A stretch of 5,349 nt of DNA, taken from Nitrososphaerota archaeon (lineage in GTDB: Archaea; Thermoproteota; Nitrososphaeria; Nitrososphaerales; Nitrosopumilaceae). The DNA is taken from positions 1 through 5,349 of the forward strand of contig JAUXKJ010000035.1 in the NCBI GenBank assembly GCA_030624325.1, read 5' to 3'. The translations under genes were made by a program, and so were the position numbers. Positions within the stretch are counted from its first letter, which is position 1. Every line of letters starts with the position of its first letter. Positions 1-5,349 of the stretch are shown piece after piece. The notes under the pieces were generated by a model, which was given only the letters and a program-made list of their open reading frames with translations, made no database searches and had not been told where the DNA came from.

Positions 1-907
1 AGAACTTGAGATAGGTAGAGCAAAAGAAGAATCATTTGATTGTAACGTCATTAGTTCTGAAAGAGGGATTGGCCTAGTCTCATCTTTAATTCCAAAATTG
101 AAAGGAAAGAAAGTTTGTACTGATTGCCAAAATTACAATACTATGGAGGCATTAAAAAAATCAATTAAAGGAATAAAACAATCAACAGAGCCATTCTACA
201 ATGCACGAATAATCAAAGATTCCAATGAAATATCAATTCTAAAAAAAGCCTCAAAAATTATAGATGAAATGTTTGAACTTTGCACGAAAAAGATCAAAAA
301 AGGACAAAGAGAATCTGAATTGCAATCCATTTTGATGTCGTATGCGATTGAAAATGAGATGTTTGATACAGGTTACAAATCTACACTAAATCCATTAATC
401 ATTGCTGGTGGTCAAAATGGTGCTCTACCACATGCACAAGTTACCAATAGAAAATTTAGTAATGGAGACATGATTGTAGTAGACCTCACCCTTCGATACA
501 AGGGATATGTTAGTGATGCTACTAGAACATTTGGCTTGGGAAATATATCTGAAGAAGCCAAAATTATCTATGAAATTGTACAAAATTCCCAAAAATTGGG
601 TCTTCGTTCTGTAAAACCAAATTCTTTATGCAAATCAGTTGATGAAGCTTGCAGAAAGTACATTCAAAGTAAACACTATGGAAAGTACTTTATACATTCT
701 ACCGGTCATGGCATTGGTCTTGAAGTTCATGAGCTTCCTAATATTTCTCAAAAAAGTGAAACAAAACTCAAACAAAATATGGCAATAACTGTTGAACCTG
801 GAATCTATATACCAAAAAAATTTGGAGTAAGAATCGAAGATTCGCTAGTAGTTAAAGATAAACCAATGTTATTACACAAATTTTCAAAAGATCTAATTAT
901 AATCTAG
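1..907 (+). CDS. M24-family metallopeptidase, Xaa-Pro dipeptidase (prolidase) type, 5'-truncated by the window edge
   Basis: The reading frame is open from base 2 to a TAG at 905-907, giving 301 visible residues. A TTG at 98 could be read as a start, but the 32 codons before it are open and look like coding sequence, so the true start lies upstream. Archaeal prolidases are usually near 350 residues, so roughly 50 N-terminal residues are missing. The fragment has the tail of a creatinase-type N-terminal domain, then the pita-bread catalytic domain. All five metal ligands of the family are present: Asp161 (IVVDL), Asp172 (SDATRTF), His236 (STGHGIGLEVHELP), Glu265 (VEPGIYIP) and Glu279 (VRIED), counted from base 2. 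His144 in PHAQVTN is the usual active-site histidine. The expected role is cytoplasmic cleavage of X-Pro dipeptides with two divalent metals. An Xaa-Pro aminopeptidase is the main alternative, since substrate length cannot be read from these motifs. It converges on coaBC and has no evident link to CoA synthesis. Confidence 0.93.
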   Translation, partial: ELEIGRAKEESFDCNVISSERGIGLVSSLIPKLKGKKVCTDCQNYNTMEALKKSIKGIKQSTEPFYNARIIKDSNEISILKKASKIIDEMFELCTKKIKKGQRESELQSILMSYAIENEMFDTGYKSTLNPLIIAGGQNGALPHAQVTNRKFSNGDMIVVDLTLRYKGYVSDATRTFGLGNISEEAKIIYEIVQNSQKLGLRSVKPNSLCKSVDEACRKYIQSKHYGKYFIHSTGHGIGLEVHELPNISQKSETKLKQNMAITVEPGIYIPKKFGVRIEDSLVVKDKPMLLHKFSKDLIII

Positions 908-920
908 TTTTTCTAATACA
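908..920 (+). terminator. Convergent 13-bp gap with a short T run, possible termination zone for the peptidase gene
   Basis: Only 13 bp separate the peptidase stop (905-907) from the coaBC stop (921-923, opposite strand). A T5 run at 908-912 follows the peptidase stop directly, with more T-rich tracts at 931-934 and 942-946 inside the 3' end of coaBC. Archaeal RNA polymerase can terminate on T-rich stretches without a hairpin, so plus-strand termination here is plausible. The minus strand shows only short T runs after coaBC, so its transcript probably runs antisense into the peptidase gene. There is no clear stem-loop. Confidence 0.3.
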
Positions 921-2168
921 TCAAATTTGCTTTTCAATTTGTTTTTGAATAAATTTTGAAATCTGGGTTTTTTTCTTCCATCCAGATTGAATCGCTTTTC
1001 CTTTAGGAATAACGATTAATACGTTATTGTACTGAGGATCTTTTTGATAACGTTTAGAACCAATATCATTTGCTATAATCATATCTGCCTTTGATTCTGT
1101 AAGCTTTTTTCTTGCCTCAACTTCAAGCTTTTTGCAAGTTAGATTAGTTTCTGCTTTAAATCCTACGAGAAAAACATTTTTTTGAATTTTTTTTATATGA
1201 TCAATTATTTTCGGCGCCCTTTGTAACTTTAGAGTTATTTGTTTTGAAGTACTCTTGATTTTTGATTTATTGGTTTTTGTTGGAATATAATCTGAAGCTG
1301 CTGCAGATAAAATCACTATGTCAAATTTCTTTTTCATTTCTTGCTTAACTGCATTAAACATTTCTTTTACTGTTTTTACATGAATTACTTTTGCACCATT
1401 TGGAGGTTTTTCACGTCCTAAACCATACACTAAAGTAACTTTTGCACCTCCTGAAATAAGATCTGACGCAAGTAAAACTCCAGTTTTTCCAGTACTTTGG
1501 TTTGTTATAACTCGGATAGGATCAATATATTCAACGGTAGGGCCAGCAGTCATTAGAATTTTTTTGTTTTGTAGTTTTAGGGAAGCCCCAAATCGTTTCA
1601 AAACATATTCAAGAACATCTTCAGGCTCTGCAGCTTTTGCTTTATCTTCCATTATGTTTGGGGATATAAAATCAATTTTTTGTTTTAAAAAATTGATATT
1701 TCTAATAACTGCTGCATTTTCATACATGGCCTCATGCATAGCTAAGGCCATAACAATTGGAATTTTTGATCCAAACCCTACTGTTAGTACTGTTGAAATG
1801 GGCGTATCATCTATTCCATTAGCCAATTTGCCAAGGGTATTTGCTGTTGATGGATATACAATGATTAGATCAGATTGTTTATAATCAGCAAGCTGTATGT
1901 GTTCTAAATTACCTGTTAGTTTTGTTATTACTTCATTTCCTGTTGCCCACTTAAAATAATCTGGTTTGATTAATTTAGTAGCAGCATTACTTGCCACACA
2001 TGTAACATCAGCGCCATGTCTCATTAGAAGTCTGCCAAGTTCAATTGATTTGTATGCAGCAACACTACCTGCAACACACAAAACAATTTTCTTACCAGAT
2101 AATTCTGTACCATAAGATTCTACTATATCTAGAGAGGGATGCTTTGGTTTTGATTTCTTCTTAGTCAA
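921..2168 (-). CDS. coaBC: Bifunctional phosphopantothenoylcysteine decarboxylase / phosphopantothenate--cysteine ligase (CoaBC, Dfp)
   Basis: The protein joins cysteine to 4'-phosphopantothenate (C-terminal CoaB, CTP-dependent in studied archaeal and bacterial enzymes) and decarboxylates the product to 4'-phosphopantetheine (N-terminal CoaC, a flavoprotein). With the TTG start at 2168 it has 415 residues, close to the usual 400. CoaC spans about 24-193: flavin-binding GSVAAYK at 34-40, catalytic His90 in LEHIQLAD and STANT at 107-111. The substrate motif, PAMNxxMY/W in bacteria, reads LAMHEAMY at 142-149. CoaB spans about 201-415: TAGPTVEYIDPIRVITN ending at Asn223, KIK at 303-305, GFKAET at 336-341 and a KADMIIAND stretch ending at 368. 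The longest frame opens at an ATG at 2249, but that would overlap panB by 89 bp and add a tail unlike the family. The TTG overlaps the panB stop by 8 nt (TTGACTAA). Its ribosome site is weak (AAGG only 3 nt away), so translation is probably coupled to panB. Confidence 0.95.
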   Translation of the reverse strand: MTKKKSKPKHPSLDIVESYGTELSGKKIVLCVAGSVAAYKSIELGRLLMRHGADVTCVASNAATKLIKPDYFKWATGNEVITKLTGNLEHIQLADYKQSDLIIVYPSTANTLGKLANGIDDTPISTVLTVGFGSKIPIVMALAMHEAMYENAAVIRNINFLKQKIDFISPNIMEDKAKAAEPEDVLEYVLKRFGASLKLQNKKILMTAGPTVEYIDPIRVITNQSTGKTGVLLASDLISGGAKVTLVYGLGREKPPNGAKVIHVKTVKEMFNAVKQEMKKKFDIVILSAAASDYIPTKTNKSKIKSTSKQITLKLQRAPKIIDHIKKIQKNVFLVGFKAETNLTCKKLEVEARKKLTESKADMIIANDIGSKRYQKDPQYNNVLIVIPKGKAIQSGWKKKTQISKFIQKQIEKQI

Positions 2169-2997
2169 TTTCCTTGCGTAATTTTTCAAATTCTGATTTA
2201 TCCATTGAAAACCAATTTTCTTTGGATGGGAATTTTCCCAATTCAACATCTTTTCTATAGGCTTTTACTGCTTTGGTGATATCCTCTGATAATGAAAGAT
2301 ATCGCTTTACAAATTTTGGTTTTAGTTTATCATACATACCAAGCATGTCATGAATGACTAGAACTTGGCCATCACAACACTTTCCAGAGCCAATGCCGAT
2401 TGTAGGTACACTAACGCTATCAGAGATTATTTTTGCAACCTCATGACTTACCATTTCAAGAGCAATACTGAAAACTCCGGCTTCTTCAAGCGCTTTTGCA
2501 TCATCAATTAGTTTTGTTGCTTCTTCTACAGTTTTACCTTGAACTCTATATCCTTGAGATAACATTGTAGTTTGTGGTTGTAATCCAATGTGTCCCATAA
2601 CTGGAATCCCAGTTTCAACAATAGCTTTAATGGTTCCTGTCATTTCACTTCCTCCTTCAAGTTTTACAGTGTCAGCTCCTGCCTTAATCAAACGACCAGA
2701 ATTTGCAATTGCATCTGAAATATTTGATTGATAAGACATGAATGGTAAATCTCCTACAATCAATGCATTTTGTCTTGCTCTACTAACTGCTTGAGTAAAT
2801 AACTCCATTTGTTCCATAGTAACAGGAATTGTATTGTCATAACCTAGCATTACCATGCCACCACTATCACCAACTAGCAGAATATCTACACTAGCTCTAT
2901 CACAAAGTGATGCAATTGTATAGTCATATGCTGTAACTACCGAAATCTTTTTTCCAGATTTTTTCTTAGAAATAATATCTTTTACAGATTTATGCAT
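2161..2997 (-). CDS. panB: 3-methyl-2-oxobutanoate hydroxymethyltransferase (ketopantoate hydroxymethyltransferase, PanB)
   Basis: This enzyme transfers a hydroxymethyl group from a methylene-folate-type cofactor to 2-oxoisovalerate, making ketopantoate, the first committed step towards CoA. At 278 residues it is normal for the TIM-barrel family. Visible motifs in order are TAYDYTIA at 22-29, the metal-binding Asp44 in VGDS, LGYDNTIPVTMEQM, the second metal-site Asp83 in VGDLPF, Lys112/Glu114 in VKLEGG, GHIGLQPQ at 135-142, Glu181 in ALEMV (the expected catalytic base) and GIGSGKCCDGQVLVIHD near 201-217. The usual GDSLGM reads GDSGGM here. The ATG at 2997 is preferred over a TTG six codons upstream. 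It has a good Shine-Dalgarno (AGAGGT, 3004-3009), matches the usual N-terminus, and gives the compact 8-nt overlap with the upstream ligase gene. Confidence 0.97.
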   Translation of the reverse strand: MHKSVKDIISKKKSGKKISVVTAYDYTIASLCDRASVDILLVGDSGGMVMLGYDNTIPVTMEQMELFTQAVSRARQNALIVGDLPFMSYQSNISDAIANSGRLIKAGADTVKLEGGSEMTGTIKAIVETGIPVMGHIGLQPQTTMLSQGYRVQGKTVEEATKLIDDAKALEEAGVFSIALEMVSHEVAKIISDSVSVPTIGIGSGKCCDGQVLVIHDMLGMYDKLKPKFVKRYLSLSEDITKAVKAYRKDVELGKFPSKENWFSMDKSEFEKLRKEID

Positions 2998-3745
2998 TAG
3001 GTAACCTCTTTGCAAGATTTTTTTTAATTTCTAATATAGTATTTGCAAGATTTTTTTTGTTATTGAATTTGATTTTTTTATTATTAATTTGTTTTTTTGA
3101 TAGCTTTTTTGAAACTCTCAGAAGCTCTTTCATTCCACGAATAACATTATCAACGATTGTAATGTCAGCTGTTTGAGCAGTTCGGGACAAGGGATTAAGA
3201 TCAAATGTTATCACTCTTTTTCTCATTTTTTTAAGAGCTAGTGTACGATCTCCATCTTCTAATGGGACTAAAACTACATCTGCTTGAAAAATTCCATCCT
3301 TGTCTACAACACGTCTTGCACTATCTAGACTCAAAATCCTTTTTGAAGAATTACTATTTATGCCTAAAATATGCCTAGCACCATGTTTTTTTAGAATTTT
3401 TACAATGCTGTTTTTCCTTTTTTCATTCGTATAGAACAAATTTACTTCTAGTTTTGCATTTACTACCTTTGCAAGTTGTACTATTTCCCGTGAACATAAC
3501 GCTGCTATGTTTCCATTTATTGATATTACAGGTGATTTTGCAGAAAGAAGTGTTAATGCTGCAGCTTTAATTGCATTTTTGGCTGTGGGTAAAGTTTTTT
3601 CTCCTAGAAGATAATCAAAAGTTTCTCCTCTGCCATGCGCCATTAAACCTTCTTTAGCAACAAGACCATGATCAAATCCTTCTACTAACCTTTCTCTAAT
3701 TTGTAGAGATTTAGCACGTGGATGACTTTTTGGAATTAGAGACAT
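2990..3745 (-). CDS. 4-phosphopantoate--beta-alanine ligase (archaeal phosphopantothenate synthetase, PPS)
   Basis: This archaeal enzyme condenses 4-phosphopantoate with beta-alanine using ATP to give 4'-phosphopantothenate, the step that replaces bacterial PanC. It has 251 residues from the ATG at 3745, close to the family's roughly 260. Diagnostic blocks in order are IPKSHPRAKSL at 4-14, GLMAHGRGETFDYLLGE at 33-49, PVISINGNIAAL at 72-83, EVNLFYT at 100-106, ADVVLVPLEDGDRTLALK at 155-172 and FDLNPLSRTAQTADI at 181-195. The first blocks start straight after the ATG, so it is favoured over a TTG three codons upstream (3754). Neither start has a strong ribosome site. From about residue 211 the protein becomes a Lys/Asn-rich tail containing KKNLA twice, 11 residues apart; this lies beyond the conserved blocks. 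The gene follows pantoate kinase, whose product is its substrate, and overlaps panB by 8 nt. Confidence 0.95.
   Translation of the reverse strand: MSLIPKSHPRAKSLQIRERLVEGFDHGLVAKEGLMAHGRGETFDYLLGEKTLPTAKNAIKAAALTLLSAKSPVISINGNIAALCSREIVQLAKVVNAKLEVNLFYTNEKRKNSIVKILKKHGARHILGINSNSSKRILSLDSARRVVDKDGIFQADVVLVPLEDGDRTLALKKMRKRVITFDLNPLSRTAQTADITIVDNVIRGMKELLRVSKKLSKKQINNKKIKFNNKKNLANTILEIKKNLAKRLPNA
3004..3009 (-). promoter_or_regulatory. Shine-Dalgarno site that fixes the panB start
   Basis: On the minus strand AGAGGT lies 7 nt (measured from GAGG) upstream of the ATG at 2997-2995. It is the clearest ribosome site in the window and sits inside the 3' end of the ligase gene. It argues for internal re-initiation at panB and rules against the TTG at 3015, which lies upstream of the site. 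Confidence 0.75.
3009..3058. repeat. 17-bp perfect direct repeat with a 33-bp period inside the ligase gene
   Basis: TTTGCAAGA followed by eight T occurs at 3009-3025 and again at 3042-3058 on the plus strand. The 33-bp offset is exactly 11 codons, so both copies are read in the same frame on the minus strand as KKNLA, in the Lys-rich C-terminal tail of the ligase. This fits an old in-frame duplication, or chance in an A-rich tail. The two A8 runs on the coding strand are also possible slippage sites. Confidence 0.8.
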
Positions 3746-3769
3746 ACTTTTCAAAGAAAATTAGAAATC

Positions 3770-4675
3770 TTATTGTGTTAATCTTGCACCGACATTATCT
3801 ATTTTAGATTTTATAATAATGCCGTCTTGATATTTTTTCAAAATTTCTATCACTTTATTTTCCATTTGAGTTGGAATCAGGGTAAAAATGGTTTCACCAA
3901 ACAAGGCTACACCACATTTTATTCCATTCTCTTGGAATTCATTTATTACTTGTTTCATTCTTGGGGAAATTATATTAACATAATTTGCAAACTTGAGTGA
4001 CATATCTTGAAACTCTATACAATTTTTTGACTCAACAAGCTTTTTGACCATCTTTCCACCCAAGCCATTAATTGAAGACATTCTTTCAGTGAGGAATTGT
4101 TTAGTTGAAACGGGCGAAAAGCAAATCAATATTACAGTAGATGAATCGGTATCCATTTTTTGTACTAAACCTATTCCAGGAGCACCGGCTTTAGTTCTGA
4201 TTTCAAATCCACCATGATAAGATCCTAAAACATCACCAAGACCTGTTTGGCATTTTATTTCAGCATTATGTGCAATTTGTCCAACTTGAGTTCTAGAAAG
4301 TTTCGTATGAAGTGCTTGATTTAATGCAATAGAAAGAGATAGTGCAACAGCACCACTACATCCTAATCCATAACCCACCGGAACAGAAATGTCATGGTGA
4401 ACTTCGACGAAAAATTCTTCATTAACAAGTTTAAGAAATTGTTTTATTACAAATTCAGAAACTTGAATATTTTCTGATTTATAACCAGAAATAGTTAGTT
4501 GAAAATTAGAATCACTTTTTTTGATTTTTGGTCTAGCTCTAACACTAGTTGTAACTCCCTCTAGTATCGAAAAACCAGCTCCTAATGAGCCGTTTAGTTC
4601 AGGATTTTTTTTGTTATCTAACTCAGCTTTGAAGAATCCAGTAACATGTGCAGGACAAAATGCTTCCCCTCTCAT
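3770..4675 (-). CDS. Pantoate kinase (archaeal PoK, GHMP kinase superfamily)
   Basis: Pantoate kinase phosphorylates pantoate to 4-phosphopantoate with ATP; archaea do this before adding beta-alanine, the reverse of the bacterial order. The 301 residues from the ATG at 4675 match the family. The signature N-terminus AFCPAHVTGFF at 5-15 is followed by LNGSLGAGFSILEG at 27-40. The GHMP ATP-binding motif is PVGYGLGCSGAVALS at 99-113. Next come HNAEIKCQTGLGDVLGS at 136-152 and GGFEIRTKAGAPG at 155-167, then the C-terminal glycine motif GVALFGETIFTL at 255-266. The start is well fixed because the conserved AFCPAH block begins four residues in. It has no Shine-Dalgarno, as expected for a first gene on a nearly leaderless transcript. 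It heads the operon, and the next gene uses its product. The neighbouring ligase makes another GHMP kinase (mevalonate or homoserine) unlikely. Confidence 0.95.
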   Translation of the reverse strand: MRGEAFCPAHVTGFFKAELDNKKNPELNGSLGAGFSILEGVTTSVRARPKIKKSDSNFQLTISGYKSENIQVSEFVIKQFLKLVNEEFFVEVHHDISVPVGYGLGCSGAVALSLSIALNQALHTKLSRTQVGQIAHNAEIKCQTGLGDVLGSYHGGFEIRTKAGAPGIGLVQKMDTDSSTVILICFSPVSTKQFLTERMSSINGLGGKMVKKLVESKNCIEFQDMSLKFANYVNIISPRMKQVINEFQENGIKCGVALFGETIFTLIPTQMENKVIEILKKYQDGIIIKSKIDNVGARLTQ

Positions 4676-4701
4676 ATGATCTGAGTTTAAATTTGATAAA
4701 A

Positions 4702-4709
4702 GATATAAG
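4702..4709 (-). promoter_or_regulatory. Candidate TATA box for the CoA operon
   Basis: On the minus strand CTTATATC lies about 30 bp upstream of the pantoate kinase ATG at 4675. With the usual archaeal spacing of about 26 bp from box centre to start site, transcription would begin near 4679, leaving a leader of a few nucleotides. That fits the lack of a Shine-Dalgarno. The region is so AT-rich that chance matches are likely; a second candidate (TTATATC) lies at 4734-4740. Confidence 0.45.
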
Positions 4710-4715
4710 AATTCG

Positions 4716-4726
4716 GCTTAAATTAA
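4716..4726 (+). promoter_or_regulatory. Candidate TATA-like element for the PhoU-family gene
   Basis: GCTTAAATTAA lies about 20 bp upstream of the TTG at 4742, roughly right for a leaderless start. An alternative is GATATAAG at 4702-4709, the complement of the operon's TATA candidate, which would give a start near 4731 and a leader of about 11 nt. Which is used cannot be told from sequence, as the whole 66-bp gap is AT-rich. Confidence 0.3.
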
Positions 4727-4741
4727 TTAAATTGATATAAA

Positions 4742-5349
4742 TTGACTAAATTCATTCGTCGCTTGCAAAAGATCGGAAGTAGTATTCTAGTTTCACTTCC
4801 AAAGGAATGGGTTGATGCACACAAACTTGTTAAAAGTACAGAAGTTGAGCTTGAAACAGCACCAAATAGTATCTCTATTACTGTAGACATAAACAATAAA
4901 CCATCAAAAGAGGTTGTAATATCTTATCCTCTCCCAAAAGAAGAAAACATTACTGCAGATCTTACTGGTGCATACTTGCTTGGTTATGACATTATACAAA
5001 TTAAAGGCAAAACAACAATCCCAGTCAATGAACGTGAGAAGATAAGAGATTCTATGAGAAGATTAGTTGGTGTAGAAATTGTTGAAGAAGATTCTTCTAA
5101 CATCAATATTCAATTTTTATTAGACGCAACTTCATTAAATCCAGAAAAAATTTTACGAAGAATGAGTACAATTGCTCTTGGAATGTTTAATGATACACTA
5201 AATTCGTTAATATCTGATGACAAAACTACTCTTCAAACTTTATCCGATAGAGATGTCGAAATTAATAGACAGTATTTTCTTCTTGTACGTTTAATCAGAA
5301 GCACTATGATGGATCAACGACTTGCTAGTGCTTTTAATATGGAAAACAT
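4742..5349 (+). CDS. AbrB/PhoU-family phosphate-uptake regulator, 3'-truncated by the window edge
   Basis: Two hundred and two complete codons are visible, and the frame is open to the window end. The N-terminus (MTKFIRRLQKIGSSILVSLP, then KEWV) is the SpoVT/AbrB-like swapped-hairpin DNA-binding domain, about residues 1-50, found at the front of many archaeal PhoU-family proteins. After a linker region, residues from about 125 on (SLNPEKILRRMSTIALGMFN, then SDRDVEINRQYFLLVR) look like the first PhoU helical bundle with its acidic metal-binding stretch. Family members usually exceed 300 residues, so about a third is missing. The start is a TTG at 4742: an in-frame TGA at 4733-4735 rules out anything upstream, and the next option (TTG at 4763) would cut into the AbrB motif. 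No Shine-Dalgarno is visible. The likely role is control of phosphate transport or phosphate-responsive transcription. No transporter gene is in view, so the target is unknown. It is divergent from the CoA operon. Confidence 0.85.
   Translation, partial: MTKFIRRLQKIGSSILVSLPKEWVDAHKLVKSTEVELETAPNSISITVDINNKPSKEVVISYPLPKEENITADLTGAYLLGYDIIQIKGKTTIPVNEREKIRDSMRRLVGVEIVEEDSSNINIQFLLDATSLNPEKILRRMSTIALGMFNDTLNSLISDDKTTLQTLSDRDVEINRQYFLLVRLIRSTMMDQRLASAFNMEN

Larger units (their letters stand above)
921..4675 (-). other. Predicted four-gene CoA biosynthesis operon (pantoate kinase, phosphopantoate ligase, panB, coaBC)
   Basis: Four minus-strand genes run without a usable promoter gap. There are 15-24 bp between the first two, depending on the ligase start, then 8-nt overlaps at the next two junctions. 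All four products belong to one pathway, 2-oxoisovalerate to 4'-phosphopantetheine, with only ketopantoate reductase lacking among those steps. Gene order does not follow reaction order: the two archaea-specific steps come first, the first committed step (PanB) third and the last two (CoaBC) fourth. A single promoter in the divergent region at 4676-4741 would serve the whole unit. Co-transcription is inferred from spacing and shared pathway. Confidence 0.85.

Noticed and set aside
98..907. The peptidase read as a complete gene starting at the TTG at 98
   Set aside because: The frame stays open upstream to the window edge with plausible coding sequence, and the length would be too short for the family; the gene is cut by the window.
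1564..1884. A plus-strand open frame of 106 codons antisense to coaBC
   Set aside because: It lies wholly within the CoaC coding region, has no recognisable domain and no separate promoter or ribosome site; it is a shadow of the real gene.
2998..3015. A TTG start for panB at 3015
   Set aside because: The strong Shine-Dalgarno lies downstream of it and at the right distance from the ATG at 2997, where the usual PanB N-terminus begins.
3017..3090. T-rich runs that could be a terminator after the ligase gene
   Set aside because: On the coding strand these are A runs encoding lysines in the ligase tail, and the operon continues directly into panB.
3746..3754. A TTG start for the phosphopantoate ligase at 3754
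   Set aside because: It adds only three residues; the ATG at 3745 places the conserved IPKSHPR block at the expected position. It cannot be fully excluded as neither has a good ribosome site.
4676..4741. A tRNA, small RNA or riboswitch in the divergent gap
   Set aside because: The gap is only 66 bp, almost entirely AT, with no stable stem-loop or tRNA-like arms.
1..5349. Mobile elements, CRISPR arrays or an unknown defence-type system
   Set aside because: No transposase, integrase, terminal inverted repeats or spaced repeat arrays were seen; every gene has a recognisable housekeeping or regulatory family.

Overview
The window reads as chromosomal DNA from an archaeon, most likely a Nitrosopumilus-like ammonia-oxidising thaumarchaeon. 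This rests on four observations. The CoA genes include pantoate kinase and phosphopantoate--beta-alanine ligase, the archaeal replacements for bacterial PanC and PanK. The right-hand gene has the archaeal AbrB-plus-PhoU layout. The DNA is strongly AT-rich, with Lys/Asn/Ile-rich proteins and TTG starts. The gap between the divergent genes is short and suits TATA-driven, nearly leaderless transcription. The genus-level call is inference; archaeal origin is well supported.

Layout: (1) 1-907, plus strand: the 3' part of an M24 metallopeptidase of the Xaa-Pro dipeptidase type, whose 5' end lies outside the window. (2) A 13-bp convergent gap. (3) 921-4675, minus strand: a compact four-gene CoA operon, transcribed right to left as pantoate kinase, phosphopantoate--beta-alanine ligase, panB, coaBC. 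Its junctions are a 15-24 bp gap (depending on the ligase start), then two 8-nt overlaps. (4) 4676-4741: a 66-bp AT-rich divergent promoter region. (5) 4742 to the window end, plus strand: the 5' part of an AbrB/PhoU-family phosphate-uptake regulator.

How the operon works: PanB makes ketopantoate from 2-oxoisovalerate. A ketopantoate reductase not in this window must make pantoate. Pantoate kinase gives 4-phosphopantoate, the ligase joins it to beta-alanine to give 4'-phosphopantothenate, and bifunctional CoaBC adds cysteine and decarboxylates to 4'-phosphopantetheine. The last two CoA steps (adenylyltransferase and dephospho-CoA kinase) are also absent. The operon thus covers five of the six steps from 2-oxoisovalerate to phosphopantetheine.

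I found no RNA gene, mobile element, CRISPR array or clearly undescribed system. The points of interest are fine-scale: start-codon choices, the paired overlaps, a 33-nt-period internal repeat in the ligase gene, an altered substrate motif in the CoaC domain, and the divergent promoter. No stretch over 300 bp lacks a gene.
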